NCBI RefSeq assembly: GCF_003047265.1
Contig: NZ_PZYY01000005.1
Span: forward strand, 372,001 to 436,000
Direction of reading: 5' to 3'
DNA from: Nocardioides terrigena
GTDB taxonomy: Bacteria > Actinomycetota > Actinomycetes > Propionibacteriales > Nocardioidaceae
Length of the DNA stretch: 64,000 bases
Part shown: positions 7,219 through 15,181 of the stretch, piece by piece
Layout of the letters: every line of letters starts with the position of its first letter
Position numbering within the stretch: the first letter of the stretch is position 1
Translations under genes and position numbers: made by a program
Notes under the pieces: model-generated
Told to the model about the DNA's origin: nothing
Database searches by the model: none
What the model saw: the letters and a program-made list of their open reading frames with translations, nothing else

Positions 7219-9501
7219 CGGACGGGCCGGGAGCGGGGCGACGGACGTGATGCGGTGCACGGCGAAGGCACGGACGTCGTCGGCGCGGTGGTCGTGGGCC
7301 GTGAGGGTGCCGCCCTCGAGGCGGACCGGGTCGACGACGCGGTCGGAACGGGCGCCGTGGTTGTCGACGTAGCCGATGACGACCGTGCTGCCGGCCTCGA
7401 TCGCCTCCCGGAGTGCGGCCAGCGCGCTCGTCGGGGTGGTGGTCACCGTCGGCGTCTCGGGACGGGACGCGACGGCCCGGTCGCCGCTGCGGATGGCGGT
7501 CACCACGGCGGCGACCCCGGCGTGCGTCCGGGCGAGAGCGGCCGCGCGGCTGCGCCCGGAGCGCGGACGCCGGGCCCGCAGCAGGTCGCGGCGGGCGACC
7601 CGCACGGTGCCGTCCGGTGCCTCCACGACCGGGGCGGCACCCAGCTCGCGCAACCGGGGGAGCAGCACGTCGACGGACACGGTGCTGATCAGCACGGTCG
7701 GCGCGATGCGGCGCAGGTTGAGCGACCCTGCCCTGGGGTGGTGGAGCAGCTCGGTGAGCGCACTCTCGTCGTCGGCGCGCAGGAACGACTCGGCCTGCCC
7801 GACCCGCACCGTGCCGAAGGTCCGCGACACGTCGTCGACGAGGTAGGACAGCGGCTGGGGGACCGGCGTCCGCGACACCGAGCCCACGAAGTCGTGCACC
7901 TCCAGCGCCGTCCAGCCGGCGTCGAAGGCCCGGCGCACGGAGCCCGGGGTGAAGCGGTAGACGGTGGCGCCGCCCCGGGACTCGACGTCGGCGACGAGGT
8001 GCAGGGTCCGGGCCAGCTCGGCCTCGAGCGGACCCGGTGCCACCGCGGTGAGGTCGGCCTGGAGCAGCACGTGGTCCACCGGGTGGGGGAGGTGCGGCGT
8101 GATCGCGGCGACGGCGGCGTCGTGGTCACCGGCGAGCACCGCGCGGCCGGCCTCCGACAGTGCGCCGGCGCCGGTGAGACCGAGGACCGCGGCCTCGGAG
8201 ACCGCCGCGGCCACCAGGTCGCGGTGGACGGAGGGGCGACGGGGTCGTCGCCACGCGACGCGCTCGACCATGGACGGGATGCCGGTGCCGGTGGCCAGGG
8301 CCGCACCGGCCGGCAGCGCGGCGAGCTCCTCGAGGGCGAGGCGCCGTGCCTCCGGGGCCATCTGGCTGGACAGGTCGGGGGCCAAGGCGTTCCACGCGCG
8401 ACCGGCGGGGTCGCGGGTGCTGATGAGGGAGGCCACCCGGGTGGTGTCGAGCCAGGCGAGCGCGAGGGCGGCCCAGCGCTCGGCGACCGAGCCGGCCGAC
8501 CAGGCGTCGAAGGCGTCGGTCGGCAGCCACACGGCCTCGCCGTCCTCGTCGACCCCCTCGGTGAGCAGGCCCGCGACCGACGCGACCTCGACGAGCAGGC
8601 CCGCCCCGGCCTCGTCGACCTGGAGGTCGCGGGCGGTCGCCTTGAGGTCGCGGACCGACAGCCCGCCGCCGCGCAGCACGCCGGGCGGCTCCAGGCCCCA
8701 GTGGTCGAGCACGAGCTCCACGCGGCGGACGACCTCGAAGGCCTCACCCGCCGCGCTGCGCGCGACGAGCGCCACGTCGCGGTCGGTGGTCGCGACCTCG
8801 GGCACCTCGTCGCGGGGCGTGCGCGTCGTACGCCCGCCGCGCAGCGCCAGGCCCACCTCGCCGGGCAGGACCAGGGTGCCGCCGTCGCGGGGCAGGAGCA
8901 GGCGGTGGGCGATCAGCTCCTCGACCGGGGTCGCGGCGTCCGCCGGCGAGACCGTACGACGCGCGCTGCCGGTGGTGCCCTCGCCGCCGTGGTCGTCGAC
9001 ATGGGCGAGCAAGGCGCGCGCGGCGGGGGAGAGCGCCTCGAGGCGGGCGGCGACGTCCTCGGGGTCGGGTGGCTCCGGCGACATCGGGCGCAGGCCGCTC
9101 ACCCCCGCGGCCTCGTCGCCGCGCAGCGCGTCGGACACCCCGCTCAGCGGACGCAGCCCGCCGGGCGACTCCCAGGCGAGCGCGAGGTCCACCACGCGGG
9201 CGACCGCCGCGGCCGCCGCGGCGGGCTCGGCGTGCACCATCGAGATCAGTTGCTCCGATGTGGTTTGACCTGCAACCACGAGGGCATCAAGCACCGAGAG
9301 CTCGAGGCGCGTGAGACTGTCGAGCGCGCGGATGACCGAGCTGCGAGTCGCTGCCCGTGAGGCCAGCTGGGCGGAATCGTGAGGTGCAGGAGTGGCGAGA
9401 TCGGGACGGTCCGCGAGCAGGCGGGCGAGACGCTCGTCCGGCCAGCCACGCAGCTGGTCCGCGAGCGTGCGTGGGAGCGCCGCCTGCTGTGTCCTCGACA
9501 T
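7216..9501 (-). CDS. Helicase-associated domain protein (Helicase_C_3 type) with WYL-like C-terminus
   Basis: A 761-residue protein lacking Walker motifs. The N-terminus has the pattern LADQLRGWPDERLARLLADRPDLATPAP seen in actinobacterial proteins annotated with the Helicase_C_3 domain. A helical and winged-helix-rich middle follows. A helicase C-terminal-like segment is around YRFTPGSVRRAFDAGWTALEVHDFVGSVSRTPVPQPLSYLVDDVSR. The last 60 residues (VVIGYVDNHGARSDRVVDPVRLEGGTLTAHDHRADDVRAF) look like a WYL ligand-binding domain. It lies near XPB, suggesting a repair or regulatory partnership; this is inference. The ATG at 9501 is chosen because TAGCGT lies 7 nt upstream. The frame stays open far upstream but runs antisense to the PP2C gene. 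Confidence -1.
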   Translation of the reverse strand: MSRTQQAALPRTLADQLRGWPDERLARLLADRPDLATPAPHDSAQLASRAATRSSVIRALDSLTRLELSVLDALVVAGQTTSEQLISMVHAEPAAAAAAVARVVDLALAWESPGGLRPLSGVSDALRGDEAAGVSGLRPMSPEPPDPEDVAARLEALSPAARALLAHVDDHGGEGTTGSARRTVSPADAATPVEELIAHRLLLPRDGGTLVLPGEVGLALRGGRTTRTPRDEVPEVATTDRDVALVARSAAGEAFEVVRRVELVLDHWGLEPPGVLRGGGLSVRDLKATARDLQVDEAGAGLLVEVASVAGLLTEGVDEDGEAVWLPTDAFDAWSAGSVAERWAALALAWLDTTRVASLISTRDPAGRAWNALAPDLSSQMAPEARRLALEELAALPAGAALATGTGIPSMVERVAWRRPRRPSVHRDLVAAAVSEAAVLGLTGAGALSEAGRAVLAGDHDAAVAAITPHLPHPVDHVLLQADLTAVAPGPLEAELARTLHLVADVESRGGATVYRFTPGSVRRAFDAGWTALEVHDFVGSVSRTPVPQPLSYLVDDVSRTFGTVRVGQAESFLRADDESALTELLHHPRAGSLNLRRIAPTVLISTVSVDVLLPRLRELGAAPVVEAPDGTVRVARRDLLRARRPRSGRSRAAALARTHAGVAAVVTAIRSGDRAVASRPETPTVTTTPTSALAALREAIEAGSTVVIGYVDNHGARSDRVVDPVRLEGGTLTAHDHRADDVRAFAVHRITSVAPLPARP

Positions 9502-9508
9502 CCCTTCT

Positions 9509-9514
9509 ACGCTA
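9509..9514 (-). promoter_or_regulatory. -10 hexamer, leaderless start of helicase-associated gene
   Basis: Minus-strand TAGCGT lies 7 nt before the ATG at 9501. The purine-rich AGAAGGG between them could also act as a very close ribosome binding site. Confidence -1.
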
Positions 9515-9564
9515 CTCGCCGAGCCCACCCCGGGGCTCATCGTCGGAGAGCGTGAGGACAGGGC

Positions 9565-10383
9565 ATGAAGCCGGTCGACCTGCATCACGGAGCCGCCACC
9601 GACGTGGGACACGTCCGCACGGTCAACGAGGACTCCTTCCTCGTCGCGCCGCCGGTGTTCGTCGTGGCCGACGGCATGGGCGGGCACGCGGGTGGCGACG
9701 TCGCCAGCCGGATCGTGGTCGAGGAGTTCGCCCGGCTCGTCGAGGAGGGCTACGACCCGGGCCGCGGCGCCGAGCAGGTGGCCGACACCATCGCCCGGTC
9801 GCAGGCCCGGATCGTCGAGTACGGCGACGGGCAGCGCGCCGAGCACCCCCGCTGGCACGCCGGCACCACCGCCGTGGTGGCCGTGCTCGTCGACGACGGC
9901 GGCACCACCAAGTGGCTGCTCGCCAACCTCGGCGACTCCCGCATCTACCGCTTCACCGACGGCCGGCTCGACCAGGTGAGCGTCGACCACTCGGTCGTCC
10001 AGGAGCTCGTCGACGCCGGGACGATCACCGCCGAGGAGGCCTCGGTCCACCCCGAGCGGCACGTGATCACCCGGGCCCTGGGCAGCCCGGAGGGCGTGCG
10101 CCCCGACTTCTTCCTGCTGCCGCTCCCCGCGGTCGAGCGGCTCCTCCTCTGCAGCGACGGGATCTCCGGGATGATCACCGACGCCGACATCGCCGCCATC
10201 CTCGACTCCGTCCCCGATCCCCGGGACGCCGCCGACGCCCTCGTGCGTGCCGCGCTCGACGCCGGGGGTCGCGACAACGCCACCGCCGTCGTCATCGATG
10301 TGGTGGGATTGGTGCACGACGATTCATACGACTCCGAGCGCCAGCTCGCGAGTCTCGAAGACAAGTTGGGGGCCCGTCCGTGA
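9565..10383 (+). CDS. PP2C-family serine/threonine protein phosphatase
   Basis: A 272-residue soluble PPM/PP2C phosphatase removing phosphate from Ser/Thr in Mn2+/Mg2+-dependent fashion. Metal-binding motifs are in order: NED at 21-23, DGMGGHAGGD at 36-45, the GDSRIYRF segment, SDGISG, and GRDNATAVVI near the C-terminus. It is shorter than mycobacterial PstP because there is no transmembrane or extracellular region. The ATG has a ribosome binding site (GAGGACAGG). It overlaps the next gene by 4 nt (GTGA), so it is translated with an FHA protein and then an RDD-FHA membrane protein. No kinase is in this operon. The nearest kinase is at 51.7-53.1 kb. Confidence -1.
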   Translation: MKPVDLHHGAATDVGHVRTVNEDSFLVAPPVFVVADGMGGHAGGDVASRIVVEEFARLVEEGYDPGRGAEQVADTIARSQARIVEYGDGQRAEHPRWHAGTTAVVAVLVDDGGTTKWLLANLGDSRIYRFTDGRLDQVSVDHSVVQELVDAGTITAEEASVHPERHVITRALGSPEGVRPDFFLLPLPAVERLLLCSDGISGMITDADIAAILDSVPDPRDAADALVRAALDAGGRDNATAVVIDVVGLVHDDSYDSERQLASLEDKLGARP

Positions 10384-11624
10384 GTGAGTCCACAGGTCAT
10401 CGTCGACAGCTGTCCGAGGGGCACTGGTACGCCGTCCTCGGTGACCGCGTCTCGCTGGTCCTCCCCGCCGCGGAGCGCCCGCGCGTCGCCGGCCTCTGGG
10501 AGCTGGTGGACGGCGGCGCCGACTTCGACGAGGTGCTCGACGGCCTGCTCGCCGGGGGCATCCGCACGCTCACGGGCTTCGTGCTCGTCGGGCACGACGA
10601 CAGCACCCGGGTGCTGGTCCGTGGCCAGGCGACCGTCACCGTCGCCACCACCGGCGGCGACGTCACCGTGTCGGGGGCGGGGGAGTCCATGTGGGCCGAC
10701 CGCACCCTCGACGGCGTCACGGGCGGCACCGTCGTCCTGGAGGGCGCGGCTCCGGCCGACCTCGCCCTCACCTCCGGCATCGCCCGGGTGGGCTCCCTGG
10801 TCTTCGGCGACCCGGCGTCGGTGGACGGTGCGGCCGCCGTGCCACCCGCCCCGGAGGCACTCGTCGCCGATCGCGACGAGGTCGCGGACACCGGCCCCGA
10901 CACCCAGGACGACCCGGCGGCCCGCCCCGAGCCGCTGCCGGCCGAGCCCGCCGGGGACTCCGACCCCGGCGACCACGAGGCCGACCCGGAGCCCGACGCC
11001 GGGCCCGTCGCGGACGTCGTACCCATCGAGTCGGCCGCCTCGGGCGGGAGCGACGCGGGGGAGCCGCTGACCTTCGGGGCTCCCGACGACGACGACCCCA
11101 CGCCCACCGGCGAGCAGCCCCCCGTGCTCGACGACGACAGGTCCGACGACGACGTGGCGGATGACGACGTCGCCGACGACCACGACGGCCAGACCACGGT
11201 CGGCCCCTCCGCCGACGAGTTCGTGCGACCCGGCGTCCCGGGTCAGGAGCTCGCGCCGGCCGTCGTGTCCCGTCCGGTCGCCAAGCTGGTCCTCTCGACC
11301 GGCGAGGTCGTCGAGGTCGACCGCACGATCGTGGTCGGCCGGGCCCCCGAGGCCCGTCGCCTGGCCTCCAGCGACCAGCCCCAGCTGGTCACCGTCGCCA
11401 GCCCCAACCACGAGATCTCCTCCACCCACCTCGAGATCCGCCCCGGCGCCGGCGCCGACCACGGGAGTGCCGTGGTCACCGACCTCGGCTCCACCAACGG
11501 CACCGTCCTGGTGCAGCCCGGCCTCCCACCCGAGGACCTCCAGGCCGGCATCGCGGTGTCGCTGATCCCCGGTGCCATCCTCGACCTCGGTGACGGCGTG
11601 ACCATCCAGACCACCAACCCCTGA
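10380..11624 (+). CDS. FHA domain-containing protein
   Basis: A 414-residue cytosolic-looking protein. The N-terminal 130 residues (GHWYAVLGDRVSLVLPA onward) form a conserved but unnamed beta-rich domain. Residues about 140-290 are acidic and Pro/Asp-rich low-complexity linker (runs such as DDDRSDDDVADDDVADDHD). The C-terminal 100 residues form an FHA domain binding phosphothreonine, with VGRAPEARR, an SSTH segment in place of the usual SRxH, and DLGSTNGT. The GTG start overlaps the PP2C stop in a GTGA junction, implying translational coupling. It is a likely adaptor between a Ser/Thr kinase and its substrates. Partner kinase and ligands are not visible here. Confidence -1.
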   Translation: MSESTGHRRQLSEGHWYAVLGDRVSLVLPAAERPRVAGLWELVDGGADFDEVLDGLLAGGIRTLTGFVLVGHDDSTRVLVRGQATVTVATTGGDVTVSGAGESMWADRTLDGVTGGTVVLEGAAPADLALTSGIARVGSLVFGDPASVDGAAAVPPAPEALVADRDEVADTGPDTQDDPAARPEPLPAEPAGDSDPGDHEADPEPDAGPVADVVPIESAASGGSDAGEPLTFGAPDDDDPTPTGEQPPVLDDDRSDDDVADDDVADDHDGQTTVGPSADEFVRPGVPGQELAPAVVSRPVAKLVLSTGEVVEVDRTIVVGRAPEARRLASSDQPQLVTVASPNHEISSTHLEIRPGAGADHGSAVVTDLGSTNGTVLVQPGLPPEDLQAGIAVSLIPGAILDLGDGVTIQTTNP

Positions 11625-11641
11625 CGCAGGACCGACCCCAC

Positions 11642-12898
11642 GTGACGCAGCAGCAGGCCGACGCCCCGGCCACGACCTACCCCGTCGCCGAGCTCGAGCG
11701 CCGGTTCTATGCCTTCGCCATCGACCGGCTGGTCACCTGGGGCCTCTACCTCCTGATCGGCGTCGGCGCCTGGCTGGCGCTCGGCGACGAGCCGTGGGTC
11801 ATCGCCGGCATCGTCGGCGGAGCCATGGTCATCGGCTGGCTGGTGCTCGCCGTGATGACGGGCGTCTCGGGCAACACCCCGGGCAAGTCCGCGGTCGGGC
11901 TTCGGGTCGTGCACCACGGCACCGGCACCCCGATCGGCGTCGGACCGGCCCTGGGCCGCTCGCTCGTGCTGGCCGCAGCCTCGCTGCCGACCTTCGGGAT
12001 CGGCCTCGCCACCCTCGCCTGGACCGCCGTGGAGGACCCGGGTCGCCAGCGCCGCGGCTGGCACGACCACCTCGCCTCCTCGGTCGTGGTCGACGTCCGA
12101 CCGGCGGAGGTCGTCGCCGAGACCGTCGACGACAGCCCGCGCCACGTCGTCAACCTCACCGCCATGCGGCTGGTCCCAGCCCCGGCGGTCGAGCCCCCCG
12201 TCTTCCAGGCCCCGCCGCCGCCCACCCGGCCGGCACCCGAGGCGCGCGCCCCGCAGGCCCCCGCCGCCCCCCAGCAGCCACCTGCCCACCAGCAGCCACC
12301 TGCCCACCAGCAGCCACCCGCGCGCCAGCAGCCCCCGGCCCACCCGGCGCCGCAGCGCGCCCCGGCGTACCCGACCCCCCAGGTGCCCGCGTTCGCGCCG
12401 GCCCCCGAGGGTCGCCAGCAACCGCCCGCCCCGGCCCGTCCGCAGCCGCCCGCCCAGCACCAGCCCGCCCCGCAGCCGGCGATCCAGCGTCCGCCGGCGG
12501 ACGACCCGGGCCGCACCGTGGTCCGCTCGCGTCCCGACGGCGCCGCTCCGGCCCGCCCGGCCGGCCCGCGCTGGCGGGTGACCTTCGACGACGGGCACTC
12601 CTTCGTGGTCGAGGGCATGGTGCTGGTCGGTCGGCGCCCCGAGCCCCGCTCCGGCGAGCCGGTCTGGCACCTGGTGCCCCTCGCGTCGGCGGACATGTCG
12701 GTCTCCAAGACGCACGCCCAGTTCTCGCCCGCGCCCGACGGCGCCCTCGTGGTGATGGACCGTGGCTCCACCAACGGGTCGACCCTGACCCGCCAGGGCG
12801 TCTCGCGCCAGCTGTCACCGGGCAAGCCCGCGACCCTGGTCGACGGCGACACGGTCGCGTTCGGCGACCGCTCCATGGACGTACGCCGGGAGGCGTGA
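11642..12898 (+). CDS. RDD-family membrane protein with C-terminal FHA domain
   Basis: A 418-residue fusion. The RDD domain occupies roughly residues 15-150: RRFYAFAIDRLV at the start, three hydrophobic helices, and GNTPGKSAVGLRV and RRGWHDHLASSVVV late in the domain. A Pro/Gln-rich linker (about 175-295) includes four tandem QQPPA(H/R) units. The C-terminal FHA domain has VLVGRRPEPR, SKTHAQF and MDRGSTNGS. The FHA domain would face the cytoplasm and recruit phosphothreonine proteins to the membrane. The GTG start follows the previous FHA gene by 17 nt, so this is the third gene of the PP2C operon. RDD function is generally unknown, and transport or scaffolding roles have been suggested. Confidence -1.
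   Translation: MTQQQADAPATTYPVAELERRFYAFAIDRLVTWGLYLLIGVGAWLALGDEPWVIAGIVGGAMVIGWLVLAVMTGVSGNTPGKSAVGLRVVHHGTGTPIGVGPALGRSLVLAAASLPTFGIGLATLAWTAVEDPGRQRRGWHDHLASSVVVDVRPAEVVAETVDDSPRHVVNLTAMRLVPAPAVEPPVFQAPPPPTRPAPEARAPQAPAAPQQPPAHQQPPAHQQPPARQQPPAHPAPQRAPAYPTPQVPAFAPAPEGRQQPPAPARPQPPAQHQPAPQPAIQRPPADDPGRTVVRSRPDGAAPARPAGPRWRVTFDDGHSFVVEGMVLVGRRPEPRSGEPVWHLVPLASADMSVSKTHAQFSPAPDGALVVMDRGSTNGSTLTRQGVSRQLSPGKPATLVDGDTVAFGDRSMDVRREA
12272..12343 (+). repeat. Four tandem 18-bp units inside the RDD-FHA gene
   Basis: The unit CAGCAGCCACCTGCCCAC occurs exactly at 12272-12289 and 12290-12307. Two diverged copies follow at 12308-12325 and 12326-12343. They encode the QQPPAH repeats of the linker, and the copy number is likely variable between strains. 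Confidence -1.
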
Positions 12899-12910
12899 GC
12901 CCCCGCCCGG

Positions 12911-15040
12911 TCAGCGGGTGATGGCGACCGGGATCCGGGTGACCGAGCCGCGGGCGCCCCGCCAGCGGATCCACCCGTCGTCCACCCCGCCCGGCGTGCC
13001 CGGACCGGTGACCGTGACCCTGAAGGTCGCGGACTCCCCGGGGCTCAGCCGGGCGGCCAGCGGCGCCACCCGGACCTGGTGTCGGGTGAAGCCGAAGGCC
13101 TGCGCGGAGAAGTACTCCGCCCGGGAGCCGAGGTTGGTGACCCGGCGGGTGACGGTGCCGGTGCCGCGGACCATCACGGACGACAGGTTGAGGTCCGACC
13201 ACGAGCCCGCCTCGAGCGCCTCGCGGTAGCGGGAGGTGCCGACCACCAGCGCGAGCCGTGCGCCCCGCACGTCGGCGCCGGCGCGACCGGCGCCCTGGCG
13301 CAGGGCCGAGTCGGAGCCCAGCGGGACGGCGGTGGTGGCGAGCACGGACCGGACGACCGGTGCCCGCCAGTCGTGCCGGGAGCGGAGCAGCGCAGCGGCG
13401 CCGCTGACCCGGGCCGTGGCCGCGGAGCTGCCGCTGAAGAGCGCCCAGCCGCGGTCGCCGGGCACGGCGCCCAGGACGCCGTCGCCGACGGCCACCACGT
13501 CGGGCTTGACCAGGCCGGCGCGGGGGTCGCCCGGCGGGGACCAGGCGGCGGTGCGGCCGGCGGCGGGGGAGGGCGCGATGCCGGACATCCGGATGGTGGT
13601 GCGGTCGTGGGTGCGGACCCAGCGCGTGAGGCGGGCCGCGTCGGAGGCGTCGAGGTGCACGGTCGGCACCGCGTGGAAGTCGTCGACGGGCTGGCCGGGC
13701 CGGACGTTGCCGAGGACCATGGCGACGCCGTCGGCGCGGGCCACCGCGTCGGACTTGTCGATGCGGCCGATGCCGCCGCGCTCGCAGTAGATCGCCCGTC
13801 CCGCGGTCCGGGCGGCGTCGAGGGAGCCCGGGCGGCACTGCGCGGCGTCGCGGCGGCGGGCGCCGGTGGCGGCCACGTCGGAGCCGAGGACGAGCCGGAC
13901 GGGTCCGGACGTACGCCGCGACCTGCTCGCACCGGTCAGGGTCGGGCCGCCGGCGACGGACACGCGGCCCTGCCAGGTGCTCCCGAGCGAGGCGCCGACC
14001 GTCGTGACCCACGGGCTGTCGTGGGCGGCGTACTGCTCGCGCCCGTCGTTGCCGGCGGCGGCCACGACGACGATGTCGGCCTCCGCGGCGCCGAGCAGGG
14101 CGCGCTCGACGGTGTCGGTGCCGGGCGGACCGGCCACGGCGAGGTTGAGCACGTCGACCCCGTCGGCGGTGGCGCGGTCGATCGCGGAGACCAGGTCGGC
14201 GGTCGCGCAGCCGTCGTCGCCCGGGTCGGGGGCGCCCCAGCACGCCTTGTAGGCAGCGATCCGGGCCTGCGGGGCGATGCCGCCGAACCGGCCGACGGTG
14301 CGGCCCTGCATCCGCACGCTGACCCCGGCGTTGCCGGCCGCGACCGAGGCGACCTGGGTGCCGTGGCCGACGGCGTCGCGCGGCGACAGGTGCTCGGAGC
14401 TGCGCACCCGGTCCTCACCGAAGCCGGCGACCCACCATCCCGACGCCACGACCTTGCGGTTGCAGGTGGACGCGGGCCACTCCTCGCCCTCCTGGCACGT
14501 CCCGGAGAAGTCCTGGGGGGCGCGGCCGAGGCCGGGGACACCGGCGAACAGCGGGGACTCGGGTGCGAGGCCGGAGTCGACGACACCGATCACGACGCCG
14601 GCGCCGCCGGTGGCGCGCGGCTGCCCGACCTGGCCGGACGCGAGGGCCGTGCCACGGCGGCCCGTCATGGCGCGCACCTCGTTGACCTCGACGGACTCGA
14701 CCTCGGGGTCCGCCTCGATCGCCGCGACCTGCTCGGGGGTGAGCGGGGCGGCGAAGCCGTTGAGCGCGGTGGTCCAGCGGTAGGTCGTCGCCGGGTTGCC
14801 CACCCGGGCCAGCACGGCGTCCTGGCGGGCCAGCAGGCCGGCCGCGCCGGCCCCTCCCGCGGACGTCCCCGGACCGGTCAGGGTGACGAGCCGGAGCGCC
14901 GGGACGCCCTCGCCGTCGGCGACCGCGGGAGCCGAGATCGATGCGGCGGACAGGCCGGCGGCCACGGTGGCGAGCACGGCCGCGACCGACGCACGGCGGA
15001 GGCCGCCGCGCGGGGTGCGGGTTCGTCGGTGGTGAGGCAC
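12911..15040 (-). CDS. Secreted subtilisin-like serine protease (S8 family) with PA-type insertion
   Basis: A 709-residue exported protease. An Arg-rich n-region and hydrophobic core with cleavage near SAPAVA form a signal peptide (residues 1-41). A propeptide-like segment follows. The catalytic triad is D155 (GVVDSG), H226 (VGHGTQVAS) and S539, with oxyanion Asn N331 (AAAGNDG). The Ser motif is FSGSSAATARVSGAAAL, with GSSAA in place of GTSMA. A PA-like domain is inserted between N331 and S539 (about 380-490). A fibronectin-like Fn3 C-domain (TRRVTNLGSRAEYFSA) ends the protein. The GTG at 15040 is chosen for GGAAG at good spacing; an upstream ATG at 15106 has no ribosome binding site. It is divergent from the HAD-LarE gene. 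Substrate is unknown. Confidence -1.
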   Translation of the reverse strand: MPHHRRTRTPRGGLRRASVAAVLATVAAGLSAASISAPAVADGEGVPALRLVTLTGPGTSAGGAGAAGLLARQDAVLARVGNPATTYRWTTALNGFAAPLTPEQVAAIEADPEVESVEVNEVRAMTGRRGTALASGQVGQPRATGGAGVVIGVVDSGLAPESPLFAGVPGLGRAPQDFSGTCQEGEEWPASTCNRKVVASGWWVAGFGEDRVRSSEHLSPRDAVGHGTQVASVAAGNAGVSVRMQGRTVGRFGGIAPQARIAAYKACWGAPDPGDDGCATADLVSAIDRATADGVDVLNLAVAGPPGTDTVERALLGAAEADIVVVAAAGNDGREQYAAHDSPWVTTVGASLGSTWQGRVSVAGGPTLTGASRSRRTSGPVRLVLGSDVAATGARRRDAAQCRPGSLDAARTAGRAIYCERGGIGRIDKSDAVARADGVAMVLGNVRPGQPVDDFHAVPTVHLDASDAARLTRWVRTHDRTTIRMSGIAPSPAAGRTAAWSPPGDPRAGLVKPDVVAVGDGVLGAVPGDRGWALFSGSSAATARVSGAAALLRSRHDWRAPVVRSVLATTAVPLGSDSALRQGAGRAGADVRGARLALVVGTSRYREALEAGSWSDLNLSSVMVRGTGTVTRRVTNLGSRAEYFSAQAFGFTRHQVRVAPLAARLSPGESATFRVTVTGPGTPGGVDDGWIRWRGARGSVTRIPVAITR

Positions 15041-15168
15041 GGCAGGCTTCCGGATCCGGCTGGGAGTGGAGGGGCAGGAGCGCCCATGGTCTCGCGAACG
15101 GCCCATCGTGTCAGGCGGTCGGGGGTGAATCAATGCGGGCGTCGTCCGGCCAGCCGCACCGTGCGCCG

Positions 15169-15174
15169 TACGCT
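15169..15174 (+). promoter_or_regulatory. -10 hexamer, leaderless start of HAD-LarE gene
   Basis: TACGCT lies 7 nt before the ATG at 15182. The rest of the 141-nt divergent spacer towards the protease gene shows no obvious feature. Confidence -1.
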
Positions 15175-15181
15175 GACGTGC

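Noticed and set aside
9502..10317. N-terminal extension of the helicase-associated protein to 10317
   Set aside because: Antisense to the intact PP2C gene; the ATG at 9501 has a -10 at leaderless distance.
12272..12343. Tandem 18-bp repeats as a CRISPR array
   Set aside because: There are no spacers; the units are contiguous and encode a QQPPA(H/R) protein linker.
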